DNA from: Triplophysa rosa | Lineage: Eukaryota > Chordata > Actinopteri > Cypriniformes > Nemacheilidae | Length of the DNA: 64,000 nt | Assembly: GCF_024868665.1 (NCBI RefSeq) | Contig: NC_079890.1 | Location: 26,270-90,269 of the forward strand | Direction of reading: 5' to 3' | Part shown: in pieces, positions 36,906 to 49,890 of the stretch | Numbering within the stretch: position 1 is the stretch's first letter | Layout of the letters: each line of letters starts with the position of its first letter | Program-made: the position numbers and the translations under genes | The notes under the pieces: generated by a model | The model's database searches: none | Told to the model about the DNA's origin: nothing | What the model saw: only the letters and a program-made list of their open reading frames with translations

Positions 36906-37430
36906 TTGTCACTTTTGAAATTCCATACACCTGAGATCAAATTTGAAGACATAATTGTAAAAGACGAATGTTTCTTCATTCCGGTTTTGTTATGATAGTT
37001 AGGACTGATAACGAGGACATAAAGAAAAACGATTGTGCGAGAGCTTAATGGCTGTATTTCCAGACTTTGACATGCGATGATTATGCACAGTATTTAAGGA
37101 AAATATATTTAGTATTTATTTACACTGTGTTCTGCAGTAATCGTATTTCCTGTAATCCATGCAGTCAGATCATCTCCTCCTCATGTGCTCATAGTGTGAT
37201 GGTGAGACAGCGTGATAAAATATTTAGATTTAAAAAAATTTAAGAGTGGGATTTTACAAGAAGGTGCATGAAACAATGATCACTCAATACAAGCGCAAAT
37301 AACTGCAGATTTAATCTTCGTGATAATGTTGATTTTTAAGGTAAAATTAAATGTGTGTGAACCAGTAATGCTTATAATAGTTTTTATCAAACTTACTTTC
37401 TGCAACCTAACTTGAGTTCACTAACTCTCC
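36906..37430. other. elavl2 intron, nothing recognised
   Basis: No gene or bounded repeat was identified. Confidence 0.4.
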
Positions 37431-37433
37431 ATC

Positions 37434-37983
37434 AGTGTCGCCAAACTGCTCGGTCTCCAGAATGTGCCAAAGGTACCAAAAGCTGGTTCAATGAGCATGG
37501 TGGTACTGTGCTTGATTGGCCAGCAAACCCGCCTGACCTGAACCCCACAGAGACTCTATGATGAGAGACACCAGACCCAACAATGCAGATGAGCTGAAGG
37601 CCGCTATCACAGCCACCTGGGCTTCCATTACACCTGAGCAGTGCCACAGGCTGATGGCCTCCACGCCACGCCGCATTCATGCAGTAATTCATGCAAAAGG
37701 AGGCCCAACCAAATATTGAGTGCATAGAAATGAACATACTTTTCAGAAGCTTGACATTTCTGTTTAAAATATCCTTTTTTTATTGATCTTATGTAATTTT
37801 CTGAGACACTGAATTTTGGGTTTTCATTATCTGTAAGCCATAATCATCAAAGAAATAAAGGCTTTATATAGATTCATTACACATAGAGTGAAATATTTAA
37901 TGTATGGGTTTCACTTTCTCAAACGAGTGACAAAAAATATTGACCTTTTTCATGATATTCTAATTTTTTGAGATGTACCTGTA
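37434..37983 (+). mobile_element. Tc1-like transposon, 3' part only
   Basis: The + strand encodes the end of a Tc1 transposase: KSWFNEHGGTVLDWPANP, a PDLNP-like motif with damage after it, then ELKAAITATWASITPEQCHR and GGPTKY with a stop near 37717. The 3' non-coding tail ending 'gagatgtacctgta' matches the tail at 53.5 kb. The 5' half and two catalytic residues are missing, so it is dead. Confidence 0.85.
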
Positions 37984-39040
37984 TATCTCCCCAAACATGA
38001 GCCAGAACCACATTCACCTTAACATTCAAGAATTAAATGACATTCACCTAAAATTAGGTGAAGGCAGAAAGTCGTTGGCAGACACACACCATTTAAAGAG
38101 CGCACACCTCACACTCAGCTACAGAGGAGCATACACAAGCAGTAGAGAAAGAGAAAAACATCCAGCCCCGTTGGACTGAACCGCAAGATAAACAAAAGAA
38201 CTTCAGGATGGTCTTTCTCGGTCTCTTGTCTGTGCAGTGAGCGGCAGGTAGAAGCAGCACATTTAATGCACTGCACTGCAGCTGACTCTGAATTCAAATA
38301 GCGTTTTCCCTAAACCTGTCAATGACTTAAGACATAAGAACATGAATATACTTCTGTAAATATCCACAGTTTGTTACCAAGACAGAGGAGCTGGGTGTGC
38401 TGCGTTAGACAAATCAAACATGTGGTTTTAATGCGTTGCGTGTAAAGGCAGGCTAGGCGATCCTGTCCAGAAACATTTTTGTCATGCTGGTTAGAAGTTT
38501 CTTCACATCCTGATAGCAACCAACTTTCAACGTTAATTTATTTATATTGCACCATTAACAACTGTTGTTGACCAAGGTGCTGTACGTGAAAGGCGTAGGA
38601 CCCAAAAACCCTCGCCCAATCATTGCCCTCGATCATTACATTTTCAGTAAACATATGTCCCATCCACTGTGCACCCAGTCCTCCTCCGTGCGATATGAGA
38701 ATTGATACGCTGGTGCCAAACATTGATATTTTAAATAATTAATAAAACCAGACGCTTTATATATATTTCCAAGCGTTATTATGTCATGGTTCCACTGGGT
38801 AGCGCTTGACACATGAATGAGGGAAACGTGAACAAAGGTTAACTAGTCTTCAGAGAAAGAGTTCAGGATGGCAGATAGTGCTCGTAAAATAATAGACATA
38901 TATGGGAATGAATGTTAATGTGCTTAGGTTTAATGAAAGTTGCTGCACTGAGATGTTTTCAGGTTTATTTTATTCAAGCTGGTTAACACAGAGATGTTTT
39001 CAAGTTTAAATAAGAGGCTGTTTTTTTAGAAATGTACCTG
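37984..39040. other. elavl2 intron, nothing recognised
   Basis: Short frames only. The region near 38535-38600 (tttatttatattgcaccatt) may be a fragment of a dispersed repeat. Confidence 0.4.
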
Positions 39041-39048
39041 GTTTATAC

Positions 39049-39793
39049 TAGGGTTGTCACGGTACCATAAACATGTCTTACGATACTATACCAGCTGAAG
39101 TATCTCGATACCACGTAGTATCACGATGCCGTGCCATATAATTCAAATCTACAATAAACACAGATTTAGATTAAACATTTTGTATTTACTATAGTAAACT
39201 GTATTATACTTTGCACTAGAATATGTTGTTGTATTAACTGTAGTAATTGGATAAATTGTAGCAAATACATTTACATTTAGTCATTTGTAAATACTATAAA
39301 TACTGTAGTATACTTAAATATTTACTATGATAAGACTCAAAAACACTAGTATCTATGAATTTTAGTAGTTTACTGTAGTAAATACTAAAGTTCACTAGAT
39401 CATTTTTCACGTTGGAACTAATTCAAATGTTGGACAAATTTAATTGATACAGCAGTCTTTATAAAGGGAAATATTAGGCTTACTTTAAATGCAGAACTGA
39501 AACGGCCAGTAGGTGGCGTCGATTTTCCACTGAGTTAGTGAATCATTTAACCAACTCGTTTAAATCGCCAATTTGAATCATTAACTCGTCCGAGACATTC
39601 AAAACACACATTCATTTTGGAGATAAACACCGCAAAAAGGCAGATGTATGTGTTCAAATAGATATTAATGCGCATATGCAACATTAACTACGGTACTACG
39701 ATACTACCGTTTCAGAAATAGAGAGGCATCGCGGGTATTTTGAAGCTTTAGCATCGCGATGCTACCGTAGCACCGGTACACCGTGCAACCCTA
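39049..39793. mobile_element. hAT element, 745 bp (first of an adjacent pair)
   Basis: The ends tagggttgtcacggtacc and ggtacaccgtgcaaccct(a) are flanked by gtttatac at 39041-39048 and 39794-39801. The right duplication is shared with the next element. No transposase. Confidence 0.93.
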
Positions 39794-40088
39794 GTTTATA
39801 CTAGTGTTGTCTCGATACTGGAATTTCTAACTTCGATTCAATACCTAAAAAAAATCGATATTCGATACCATTTTCGATACCACGGGGAATAAACTGCCAT
39901 AGCAATAAGGCCCTAATAAGCATTAGCAATATAGGCCTTTTAATTTTTATTTGAAGTTAAATTGAACAAGACTAGACAATGAGGTATATATTTTTACATT
40001 ATTTATTAATTGTTAATCTAATGTTAATTTTACGAATACACTTACTATTTAAAATCAAAGTTGTATTTGTCAGTATTAATGGACCAGA

Positions 40089-40256
40089 CCCTGTTGAAAA
40101 AACCAGCCTATGCTGGTTTGGTATGTTTTGATGCTGGTTTGTGCTGGTTTAAACTGTTCATGTGCTGGTTTAAGATGGTTCTTAGCTGGTTTAAGATCAA
40201 GCCAGCATCGATCAAAACATACTTTACCCAGCATATACTGGATTTTTCAACAGGGG
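40089..40256. mobile_element. Hairpin MITE nested in the hAT element
   Basis: It starts ccctgttgaaaaaaccagcc and ends 'ctggatttttcaacaggg', with internal 'gctggttt' and 'aaccagc' words. The inverted ends and foldback structure mark a small MITE of 168 bp. Confidence 0.8.
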
Positions 40257-40414
40257 AGCTTACATAAATAGTTGTATTTTTTAACTAACATTTAAAAGAG
40301 ATTAATAAATACTTGAACAAATGTATTGCTCATTCATTGTTCGTTAATGTTAGTTAATAGCCTACATTTTTATTTGGCTAAATTGGCTTTTATTCACATA
40401 GGCCCATACTGTAA

Positions 40415-40935
40415 TCATTGATCAGCGCACATATGACAGAAACGCAAACTTAAACGCAAGAAGTGTTGCAGAGACTCCGCACTGGACATCTTTCTAACAT
40501 TAACAACTTTTAACCGGAGCGAATGAGACGAGTGGATGAAATCATTGAACAGCGCACACACATAGAGCGCTATGGTAAACACTGGAGTGCAAACGTGTAT
40601 CACACGCGAGAACTGTTGCGGAGACTTTACTCGCACCAGCATTATATCAAACATCAAATTAACCAGAGCGAACGAGACGAGTGGATGAAATCATTGATGA
40701 GCGCACATAAAGACAGAAACGCGTGCATTAAACATGAGAACTGTTGCGGAGACTCTGTACTAACATAAACAACATATAACCAGGGCGAACGAAACGAGTG
40801 GATAAAATTATTGATCAGCGCACATACATGGATCGCTATGGTAAATACGGGAAGCGTAACGAGCGTGCACCACGCCAGATGTGTTACTGAGATTGGCCAT
40901 CTTTTCTAAAATAAACACGATTTAACTGCCACAAA
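40415..40935. repeat. Imperfect tandem array, four copies
   Basis: Units begin with 'attgatcagcgcacata' or variants at about 40419, 40541, 40694 and 40810, so spacing is about 116-153 bases. Each unit also has 'gagactc' and 'cgaacgagacgagtggat' words. It lies within the 39802-41135 hAT element. Confidence 0.75.
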
Positions 40936-41651
40936 TGAGTCAAGTATGTGAGAGGAGGCGGTGCTCTGTTGTTATGCGTTCACGTGCAGTGTGTGTTAAC
41001 TCACTGTCGTAAAAGAGAAAGAGAGCGGGAACGCGCAGCTGATATCGATACGTGGGACATACTGTAGGTATTGGAACAGTTTCAGATTCTTCAGTATCGA
41101 TACTTATCGAAATATCGATATTTTTGACAACACTAGTTTATACAATCTCTTTAAGGAGTTAAATGTGTCAGTTTACAAAGATAAGCTTTTAATGCAATCA
41201 TAAAATATTGAATTTACTTGAAATGCTACTCAGGTTGGTAATATGATAATAATTTACCTAATGAAAACTTAGTGACAAATGTTTCACTTAACCTTTTCAT
41301 GGGCATTTTGTTTTTATAGAGTCATAGATATGTTATAGTATTGTCAAGCAATATATCGTTTATTGCAGAATCGGCGCATTGTGACATTATCAGTACCGCG
41401 AGCCACGTATCGTGTACCGTATCGTGAGTAGGGTTGGGAATCGAAATTCGATTCCAATTCTGGAATCGGATCCATAAGAAAGGAATCGGATCCTTTTAAA
41501 AAAAAATTAATTTCGATTCCACTTAACGATTCTGGACCGCACGGTCACATAATTTTCACATCATCTGTCAAGACCTGAGTCACCTGACCTGACATAGCCA
41601 TCTGCGGGGACCTTCCGCTCGAATACTAGAAGTCAGTTCACACGATGGACT

Positions 41652-42023
41652 GTGGAAGGCGCACTAAAGTGTAGCTGCATTTTGCGAAATCACAAAAAGA
41701 CAAATTATTGTGACAAACTATTATGTTGCAAGACGGGTGTCACCAGCAATATGGCAAAGCATCTGCGGTTGGTTCATCTTATCGAATTACAAGAATGCAC
41801 CGTGTTTGATGCGTTGGGCATCCCGAGTGCCCACACTTCAATAGCCGCTGATGACACTAGTGCGGGGACAACGCCGGAGCCATGCGCACATCAATGTTAC
41901 CTCATTTTTTTGCGCTATAAAATCATCCTACCTGTTTATTTTATACTGCTACGGGAATCTGATTGTGTATTTCCGTTGTTAAATCATTCTATATGTTTAT
42001 TTCATACTGGTAGTACAATATGA
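41652..42023 (+). pseudogene. hAT transposase N-terminal BED-finger remnant
   Basis: The frame contains CDKLLCCKTGVTSNMAKHLR followed by LVH, a match to the second half of a BED-type C2H2 finger (Cys-x2-Cys ... His-x4-His) found at the N terminus of hAT transposases. The upstream part looks frameshifted and no catalytic domain follows. After about residue 80 the frame runs into the tandem array. Broken relic. Confidence 0.6.
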
Positions 42024-42190
42024 TAGGGTATTGCGCAGTAAATTAATCCTACATGTTTATTTTAAGATGGTAGGACTATCTGACAGGGTATTAACGCTGT
42101 ACACTTATTTTGTGTGTTTATTTTAAGATGGTAGGACTATCTGACAGGTATTTTGCATTGTAAAATCATCCTACCCGTTTATTTTGTCGA
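41920..42190 (+). repeat. Tandem array of about 65-70 bp units
   Basis: Four or five units share 'atcctac(c/a)tgtttatttta' followed by 'ggtaggactatctgacaggg'. The array interrupts the former transposase region of the hAT element. Confidence 0.75.
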
Positions 42191-42764
42191 TGTGTTTTAG
42201 ATTATATTAAGTTTTGCCCTGCTGTAGGAAAATCTAACAGAGTAGGACAATTCGACAGAACACCGGCACATGATGCTACACGTGAGACCCTCGCTTCGAA
42301 AGGAAGGCTCACACAGGACACTTTTTTGTGTGTTCAGCTGTAACTAATGGCACAAAATAAATATTTTTGATCTTGCTTGACTTTTATTACTTTTTCACCG
42401 CTTTGGAATCGAAACTAAGAATTGTTAGGAATCGGAATCGATAAGCAGAATCGAATTTGGAATAGGAATCGATAAATTTGAAACAATGCCCAACCCTAAT
42501 CGTGAGGTACCCCCTGTGATTCCCACCCCTAGCAGACACCACACGTCTTCAACGCGCTCACATACACTGTGCAGACAGCAGGAGAATGGAGGTATGACGG
42601 CAGAATCCTGGAAACGTTCCCCGGCCTGGACCATCAACAAGTGGCACTTGCAAAGGAGATCTAAAAAACTTCCATGACCTGCGTTACGGGAGGGGGGTCT
42701 ACTCCACCTGGTCGGTTCACTAACGTGTTTCACAGGAGAAATAACTGAAAACCTGAGTTTCACA

Positions 42765-43340
42765 ATTCAATTCAATTTCATTTATATGGTGCTTTTCACA
42801 AAGTGCATTTTCCAAAGCAAATTTACAGGAGAAAATAAGAAAAACAGAAAAACACAGAAAGGTCAAACACAGCACAGTGCATGGGGTTTATAGAGCAAGT
42901 AAGATCATTCTAGTAAATAATCTCTAATATATCAGCGGTCTCCCGGTGAACAAGCCAACACGGCCCTGTGGCGAGGAACCCAAACTCCAATGATGAATAA
43001 CTGGAGATAAAACCTCAGGAGAAACCAGACTCAGCCGGGATGACCAGATCTCCTCTGACACGTCACAGCTGCACTCACTGACTTTCATTCAAAGTTACTG
43101 AAGAAATGTTTATGAAGAATAGGGAGAGCTTCTTAGTTGTGATTTGGGACATTTCATTTGTTGAAACTGTTTAGGTCTAATTTGGTCTTATTTTGCGATT
43201 GCTATCAGACAACAGAGTAATGTTATAAGCAGGGAAAATAGTAATGGCATAAGTGCAGCTTTAACTTCAAACTGCTGTCATGTGATGTACGTTTAGCATT
43301 AAATACCAAGTATTGTAAATTTAGCATTAATGTGACAAGT
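42765..43340 (+). repeat. Dispersed fish repeat, long copy
   Basis: It starts caattcaattcaatttcatt ('tatatggtgcttttcacaaag') and includes 'gaggaacccaaactccaatg' and 'gagaaaccagactcagccgg', which are words typical of a common fish interspersed repeat. The last part matches 950-1020 in reverse complement. The class is not certain; an L2-type 3' end is possible. Confidence 0.65.
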
Positions 43341-43703
43341 AGTCAGTCTTTATTTTCATAATAGAAATAACAAAACAGGAGGGTGGCAATGGCGATTTTG
43401 ATTATAATCAGTTTTGCTTTTCCACACTGGGAACAGCTGCGGAAGCCAAAGGGTTTCAAAGATGATTAGACACGCACAGCACGCACACACATAACACTGC
43501 GCTGAACATTCAAGTTAGTTAAGGCGCTTTGTGTTTTCTGTCCACCAATGAATAAAATCATCTCATGAAGTCCTGATACAAAGTTATTAGTGACAGATTA
43601 TAGCAGTCGATGGAAAGAGGTGAGTGAGGCCGTCAAGGTGCAGTTTGAAGCTGTGAAGCAGGAGACTGATGCACACTTAACATTATGTATTATTGTATGA
43701 TCA

Positions 43704-43741
<38 letters not shown>

Positions 43742-44054
43742 GTAACTGTTTCAGTATCTCTGTTAAAAATGTATATTACAAATAAATCCGTTATTTTCAG
43801 TAATGATGCTGTTAAATATATTTTTATGGACTTTTCAATTTTTGTTTTTCTATATTATCTAATGGTCTGTTAATGGTGGAGGCCTCATGGTTTAGGTAAA
43901 TTACCATACTGCATAAATAAATGATTATGTGTGTGATGAGGAAATAGAATAAGCTGGTAGTAATAATAATGCTGTTGTTACTTCTTTTGTGTAAAATTTC
44001 AACAAAATGTTGAAATTGATAGGTTTAGAGGTTTGTTTTTTATTACACAGAGAG
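43341..44054. other. elavl2 intron with a CA microsatellite
   Basis: A (CA)n run at about 43706-43732 is followed by a short (TA)n. No gene is seen; the 62-codon frame across the CA repeat is not coding. Confidence 0.6.
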
Positions 44055-44153
44055 TAAAGTACCGAAAAAAGGTACCGTTTGGTACCAGCACCGAATTCCA
44101 GGTACCATATTGGTAACGGTACCGGCTAAAAAGTAAACGATACCCAACCCTAA
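44055..44153. mobile_element. Right end of a hAT element, truncated
   Basis: Rich in 'ggtacc' words and ending cgatacccaaccct(a), the style of hAT termini. No left end was found nearby. Confidence 0.5.
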
Positions 44154-44607
44154 TTGACATCCATTACAAAAACTAGCATCTGGACTCCTCTTACGTTCCA
44201 CTGAAGCCAGGGCGTTAGCATTAGCCGCTACGCTTTTTTGGCTAAAGGTTGTAGTTGCTTTCCATCTAGTGGCTTTGCTATTTATATGTTTTCAAAGTTA
44301 CAAATTAACTTTAAACACTGAAACGTTATACTAAACATCCGTAAACTTGCTGGCGCTAACTCCTGTTTAAAAGCTGTCTTTTAAATTCGCTATTGTTAGT
44401 GTTATTCACTTTGTACTCTAATGTTTTCGCACTGGTGAATGAGACATGATTGTACTGGAACTGATCTGACCCAATAGCTTCTCGTCTCTGTGCGTTCACG
44501 TGTTTTGGAGGAGGCGTGGCTTTGGATCGCGATTCGTAGAGAGGGAGGGGTCATATGGTTTCACTGCTAGCAGGCAAACGTTAGCATTTTCCAGAAAGCC
44601 TACTCCG

Positions 44608-45572
44608 TAGGGGTGTAACTGTTCTCGGTAAAAAAATTGAACCACACGGTTCTCCACCAACGGTTCGGCACGTTGGACTGCGGCTCAACTTAAATCGGAC
44701 GACGCATTTATAATATGGTTCGTTATAAATTATAATGCGTAAAACAGACTGACAAAGTTCAGCTAATGTATGTTTGTCGATGGATACACATTTAATACCA
44801 ACAACAAATCAAATAACGTAGACAAATTTCAATAGGATTGACGTATGCTGTGATATGAGCAGTCATTTCTTCACCCGGGTGTTGTGAGCGCGCGAGTGCA
44901 GGTGAGACCTGAGCAGCACATGTTGCTGTTTAAACTAAACTCATTCAAGCCTCGACCATTTAAACATTTAAGTGCAATATGATGCAGAAGAAAACTCGCT
45001 TGCGCGCTGTGAGAAGATCTGAAGCGCGCACAAGGCAAGTCTCAGACATGACGCAAATATTGAGCTGTCTTTGAAGCGCTTAAACAGACAGATTCACACA
45101 CGAAGTAGGTCAACATGCCCCTCTTGTCCAGTATCTTAACAAACATAGTAGTTATGTCTTAAGTGAACGGACGAAACAGACGAAAAACAGTATCAGTGTA
45201 CTGGATCGGTTTCATTCCTTCTAAAGCGACAGCAGCATATTCCTGCTGTCTGTTCAAAGTCAAGGAAATCACTCATTGCTTGTGACTCAATAGCTTCTGT
45301 AACTTCAATTATGATTCATCTTTATTTCATTTCTACATATGCAATGTTATGATTTATTTGATTATTTTCTACCTTAAAAGGTATATATACAGTATCTTAT
45401 TTAATTTTCTGCTTTGCTCTGTTGTTTTATTGGTGCTGTTACTTGTAGCTTGATTATTTGTTCTTAATTTTATTTGTCAGTAGTCCCTTTTCCCTGAACA
45501 TAGCACAAACCAAACCGAACCGAACCCGTGACACAAACCGAACCATGAGTAATTTGAACCATTACACCCCTA
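44608..45572. mobile_element. hAT element, 965 bp, relative of 22586-24496 without the nested insertion
   Basis: The ends taggggtgtaactgttctc and 'ttgaaccattacacccct(a)' are flanked by ctactccg (44600-44607) and ctactcag (45573-45580), one mismatch. It is in opposite orientation to 22586-24496. It holds the unoccupied TTAA site (45080-45083). Confidence 0.9.
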
Positions 45573-45873
45573 CTACTCAGCCTTTAATTACTATTTTAAA
45601 CTTGTTTGACAAGAGAAACAGGAACTATGTCTATGAGAACCGCTTTATTGGGCAGGTAGTTGCATTAAAATACGGTATGTGACAGTTCAGAGACTAGAAG
45701 CAAAAGTGCCAATACTTGTCTGACTCTTGAGTGCAAATGCGATGTGATGTCACGAATAAGCATGTCAAGAATCAATTCTGAATCGAATCTTTCGGGACCC
45801 AAGAATTCTCACCGCTACCTAAAATGTCCTGCCAAATCAGACTTGACAGCTCAGAATGTAAATGTTGAATCTA

Positions 45874-46301
<428 letters not shown>

Positions 46302-46444
46302 TCACACTTCAGATATCTGCACAGGAATGGTCTAAATGGTTTAGGAATATTTCAATGTTCAAAAACAATCACACAATTCAGGTCTTTCACAAAACTGTAA
46401 AAGCCACACACGCATGCTTTCAGTTTAAAAAAATCTTCCTGTTA

Positions 46445-46720
<276 letters not shown>

Positions 46721-47588
46721 CTACACAAACACATAAGAGGGGCAGTTGAACAGACTGTCAAGTGTTGAGCATTATCATCTCCACCAAACCTCATTCACAC
46801 CTTTACGCACTTAACACCAGCACATGACGTCCGGTCACGAGACACTTTCATGAATGACGTTAAAGGTCTTTGAAAGAATCGCAGTGTGCCAACTGGTACA
46901 AATAGTTGTTCAAGTACCAGTCAAGTAATAACGGCGTGTTGGTTATAGGGATCGACGATCGATTATTTATGAATAACAGTTTACTCGAAACACCAAAGAT
47001 ATTCATATTAACAAAATGCCCTACTGCCATTACAATAAATCAATATAGCTGATTGTTATGACTACTCGGCTCAAAGTAGGGTAACATAAATGGGGAGGCC
47101 ACACGTGAACTTGAACATTGGAAATAGATTTATTATAAAGTAAAAACATTTAATTTAAAACAAAAGAGCAAAGCCAAATCATAAAGTTGAACAATCCGAA
47201 CATCGCTGGTGCTGGAGAGATCGGGGAACCCCTTCCTTCTTGTTTTCCCCTCTTCTCCTCCTAGAGTGAAGATCAACCAGCCAAAGGTATTTCATTGCAC
47301 CTGTGCTTAATTTCCACCTGCGAACACACAGAAGAGAAACACACACAGCAGAACCCATACGCCCTCTGGTGACCAATAATAGAAAGGAAGAGTTTCGTAA
47401 CACTGATTCTGAACGATTCTCGGGGCGGGGCTCTCGTGAGGCATTAGCCAGCCTGTGTGCAGCGCGAGCTGCAGTCGTGAGTCAACTACCACTTTAAGAC
47501 CATTACTAAATCCCAATACATTAACATATTTACATGAACTGGTTTTGGAGTAGCTCGCATGAGAAAAACAATATATATGGAGACAAAC
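46721..47588. other. elavl2 first intron, mostly unassigned
   Basis: At 46948, tagggatcgacgatcgatta resembles a hAT left end with no partner. The minus-strand frames at 47179-47497 have no recognised motif. Confidence 0.4.
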
Positions 47589-47800
47589 CTTTATTCGTTC
47601 CACGAGTTGGCATTCAATGTCATCGCTCATGTCAACAATTCTTCTAGCCACAGTGTCATGGGAAAGTGGTACGGACCGAATTTTGGTTACAGCTGCGTCA
47701 CCCAGTAACTCTCGACACATATCCACAGCACTTGGCCTCAGCGATTGTAAAGGCTTTCTTACTACGAGCAACACGAGCGGCAACCATATAGCTAGCTTTC
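47589..47800 (-). pseudogene. hAT transposase fragment (ZBED5/FAM200-like)
   Basis: The minus strand encodes AVDMCRELLGDAAVTKIRSV, then PLSHDTVARRIVDMSDDIEC and QLVERIK. The pattern 'PLSxxTVxRRIxDMSxDIExQLxxRI' is a strong signature of a hAT transposase family related to ZBED5 and FAM200. Just upstream, ARSKKAFTIAEA sits in another frame, so the fragment is frameshifted. The catalytic domain is not present. Sequence after base 47589 no longer matches. Confidence 0.8.
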
Positions 47801-48062
47801 AATGTGACTTTTGATTGAGTTGTTAACGATGTTATGGCTTTTTTCCTTAGAAAATATTATTTTGGCTTCTCAACACAGCCCGGGTGTTTTGTGTCAAATG
47901 TCTCTGTAACAGTTAGCTATGATTGTTTTAGCGCCTCGTTCATGCGCGAAGATGGCACTGGGGACGGGTGGGACATGACCCCCTCAATCGCACTGTTCTG
48001 TTGTCAATAGACACACACGATGGTGCTGCCACCGACGTTTATGTTCTCTGTGCTCTCTGTAG

Positions 48063-48709
48063 CTGTGTCCCAATTCGGGGGCTGCGAATGCTGCATTTTA
48101 AGACCAACTGCGTCACAGCAGCGCGACTGAAGGCTGGTAAGGCTGTCCCGATACAAAGGTTGCTTCAAATGCAGCCCCAAAATGCGACCTTATATCCACA
48201 GGGTTTTAAGGATAGAACGAATGTATCGTTCATAGCTTTGGCTATCCCGAGATTCATTGTGCGCCTGTAACGGCTTGACATTTTTTAATAATCATTCAAA
48301 ACTTAAATGTAATTCACAAAAACGGTCCATTTCAGTGTTTTAATATTATATATGATGTTGTTCATTAACATTATTGGTGCATTATTGTGTTTTAAATGTC
48401 TAAGGTTGGTTAACTTAATATACTGTTGGGCTGTTTTAATCTACATAAACGTGTCATATTCTCTAAAATAAAATATAAATTTTCTGGCTCCGTATTTGTT
48501 TAAAAAAGTCAGAAACGTCACTGCTGTGTCCTTCTGCTGTCGCCACGCAACAGGAGCAGCAGGTGACGCAATTAGGAAATCATCCACAAGGCTGGACAGT
48601 CTCATTTCAGTTCAGTTCTTGGACTTTTGAGGCTGTGTGCCTTGAACACAAAGTCCTCGTTTTTAAGTCTGCGACGTTAGAAGGTTGCAGCCCCCAAATT
48701 GGGACACAG
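48063..48709. mobile_element. Short TIR element, 647 bp, unclassified
   Basis: The left end ctgtgtcccaattcgggggc and right end 'gcagcccccaaattgggacacag' are inverted repeats of about 22 bases. No clean target duplication could be read. No transposase is present. Confidence 0.75.
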
Positions 48710-49285
48710 TTTGTGTGTGCTGCTGCTAGCCTGCTATGACTTCTGATCCCGCCCCCGGGGTCCTATGACTAGCTATTAGCTGCCTCAAAATTGTGCCTGT
48801 TGTAGCGGTAGTCATAGTGATCAAATGCCATCGTCTATGACTGAGTTGGTGAACTGAAATAAATGGACTGCATAACTGCCACACAAGGCAATGAAGAGAC
48901 AAAAAAAAAAAATCACCTCTTTTTTCAAAAAAACAAACAATTGAAGTATCCTATGCCTGTTGACTTTTCCCAGATGTGGCAGATCAGTTTTGTTATTTAT
49001 TTGTATAGCTAGTCTTGAACTTAGCAAACAGTGAATTAACAGTTAATTTTAGTGCAGAACATTAGCCCAAATGACGCAAAGTAACTACTTAAGCACTAGT
49101 TAAAGCCCAAATTATGCAAAATAACTAACCGAGATGAAATAATTTGCAAACAGCTTGGTCCCCCCAGTTAAAAAAATCCCATCTGCGCCCCTGGCCTCGT
49201 TTGACAAAATTTCTCCACATCCAACACACTGCCTTCGGCTCAAGTCTCAGTACCTGCCCATATAAAACCAAATTTAATGTATTCT
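48710..49285. other. elavl2 first intron, nothing recognised
   Basis: No gene or bounded repeat was identified. Confidence 0.4.
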
Positions 49286-49286
49286 G

Positions 49287-49505
49287 TTAGAGAGTCGGAC
49301 TCGTGACCAGAAGGTTGCGGTTCGATTCTCAGGTCCGGTGGGTAATGACTGAGGAGCCCTTGAGCAAGGGCTCCTCAGTGTGGTGTGGTCACCACTTGCT
49401 GTGCGTGTGTTCACTACTCTCTGGATGGGTTAAATTCAGAGGTCACATTTCGGGTATGGGTCACCATACCTGACAAATAGGTCACTTTCACTTTCACTTC
49501 ACTTC
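49287..49505 (+). repeat. tRNA-derived SINE, second family
   Basis: A partial tRNA-like head (gtgaccagaaggttgcggtt then 'cgattctcagg', B box) is followed by a GC-rich inverted pair ggagcccttgagcaagggctcc-like segment and a tail with 'gggtatgggtcaccatacctg' and 'cactttcactttcacttc'. The A box is degraded. The layout is typical of a fish SINE; the family name is left open. Confidence 0.7.
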
Positions 49506-49796
49506 AATTTAAACTATTGAACTTTTCAGTCACTAGCGAATATAAGAGATCCTTGAATCATTTAAAGTGAACCGCAGAGAATGCAAGATGTGAATGAGCT
49601 TTGCTCATTTAGTAAGACTGGTTCATTCAGTTGGCTATTATTGGCTGAAAAAATAGTTGAAAATGACCAAAAAGCTTTATTTGATTTAAAAAAAATTCTG
49701 TTTGGTTGAATAAAAGTAATGTCAACTTATTAAAAGTTCTAATAAAATTAGATGAAAAGGACCATTATTATGTCAAAGTCACTTTGGTTAAGCCAC

Positions 49797-49890
49797 TTAA
49801 AGCAACAACGAGCCGTTTAGGTGTATGTTTCCCCCATGTGGTTGATAAGCGCAATTGTCTGTTATCAGTGTCGTAAATACTGTTGCTGTA
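49797..49890 (+). mobile_element. Left end of a TTAA-type MITE, truncated
   Basis: TTAA at 49797-49800 is followed by agcaacaacgagcc and, later, 'gtggttgataagcgcaattg', which matches the starts of the elements at 21636 and 23086. No right end is present. Confidence 0.7.

Larger units (their letters stand above)
39802..41135. mobile_element. hAT element, 1334 bp (second of an adjacent pair)
   Basis: The ends tagtgttgtctcgatactgg and atatttttgacaacacta are flanked by gtttatac at 39794-39801 and 41136-41143. The terminal repeats differ from those of the left neighbour, so this is another family. It contains a hairpin MITE (40089-40256) and an internal tandem array (about 40415-40935). Confidence 0.93.
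41429..42499 (+). mobile_element. hAT element, 1071 bp, with a BED-finger remnant
   Basis: The ends tagggttgggaatcgaaatt and 'caatgcccaaccct(a)' are flanked by the perfect 8-bp duplication atcgtgag (41421-41428 and 42500-42507). It keeps a BED-type zinc-finger segment near its left end and a short tandem array in the middle. Confidence 0.92.
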
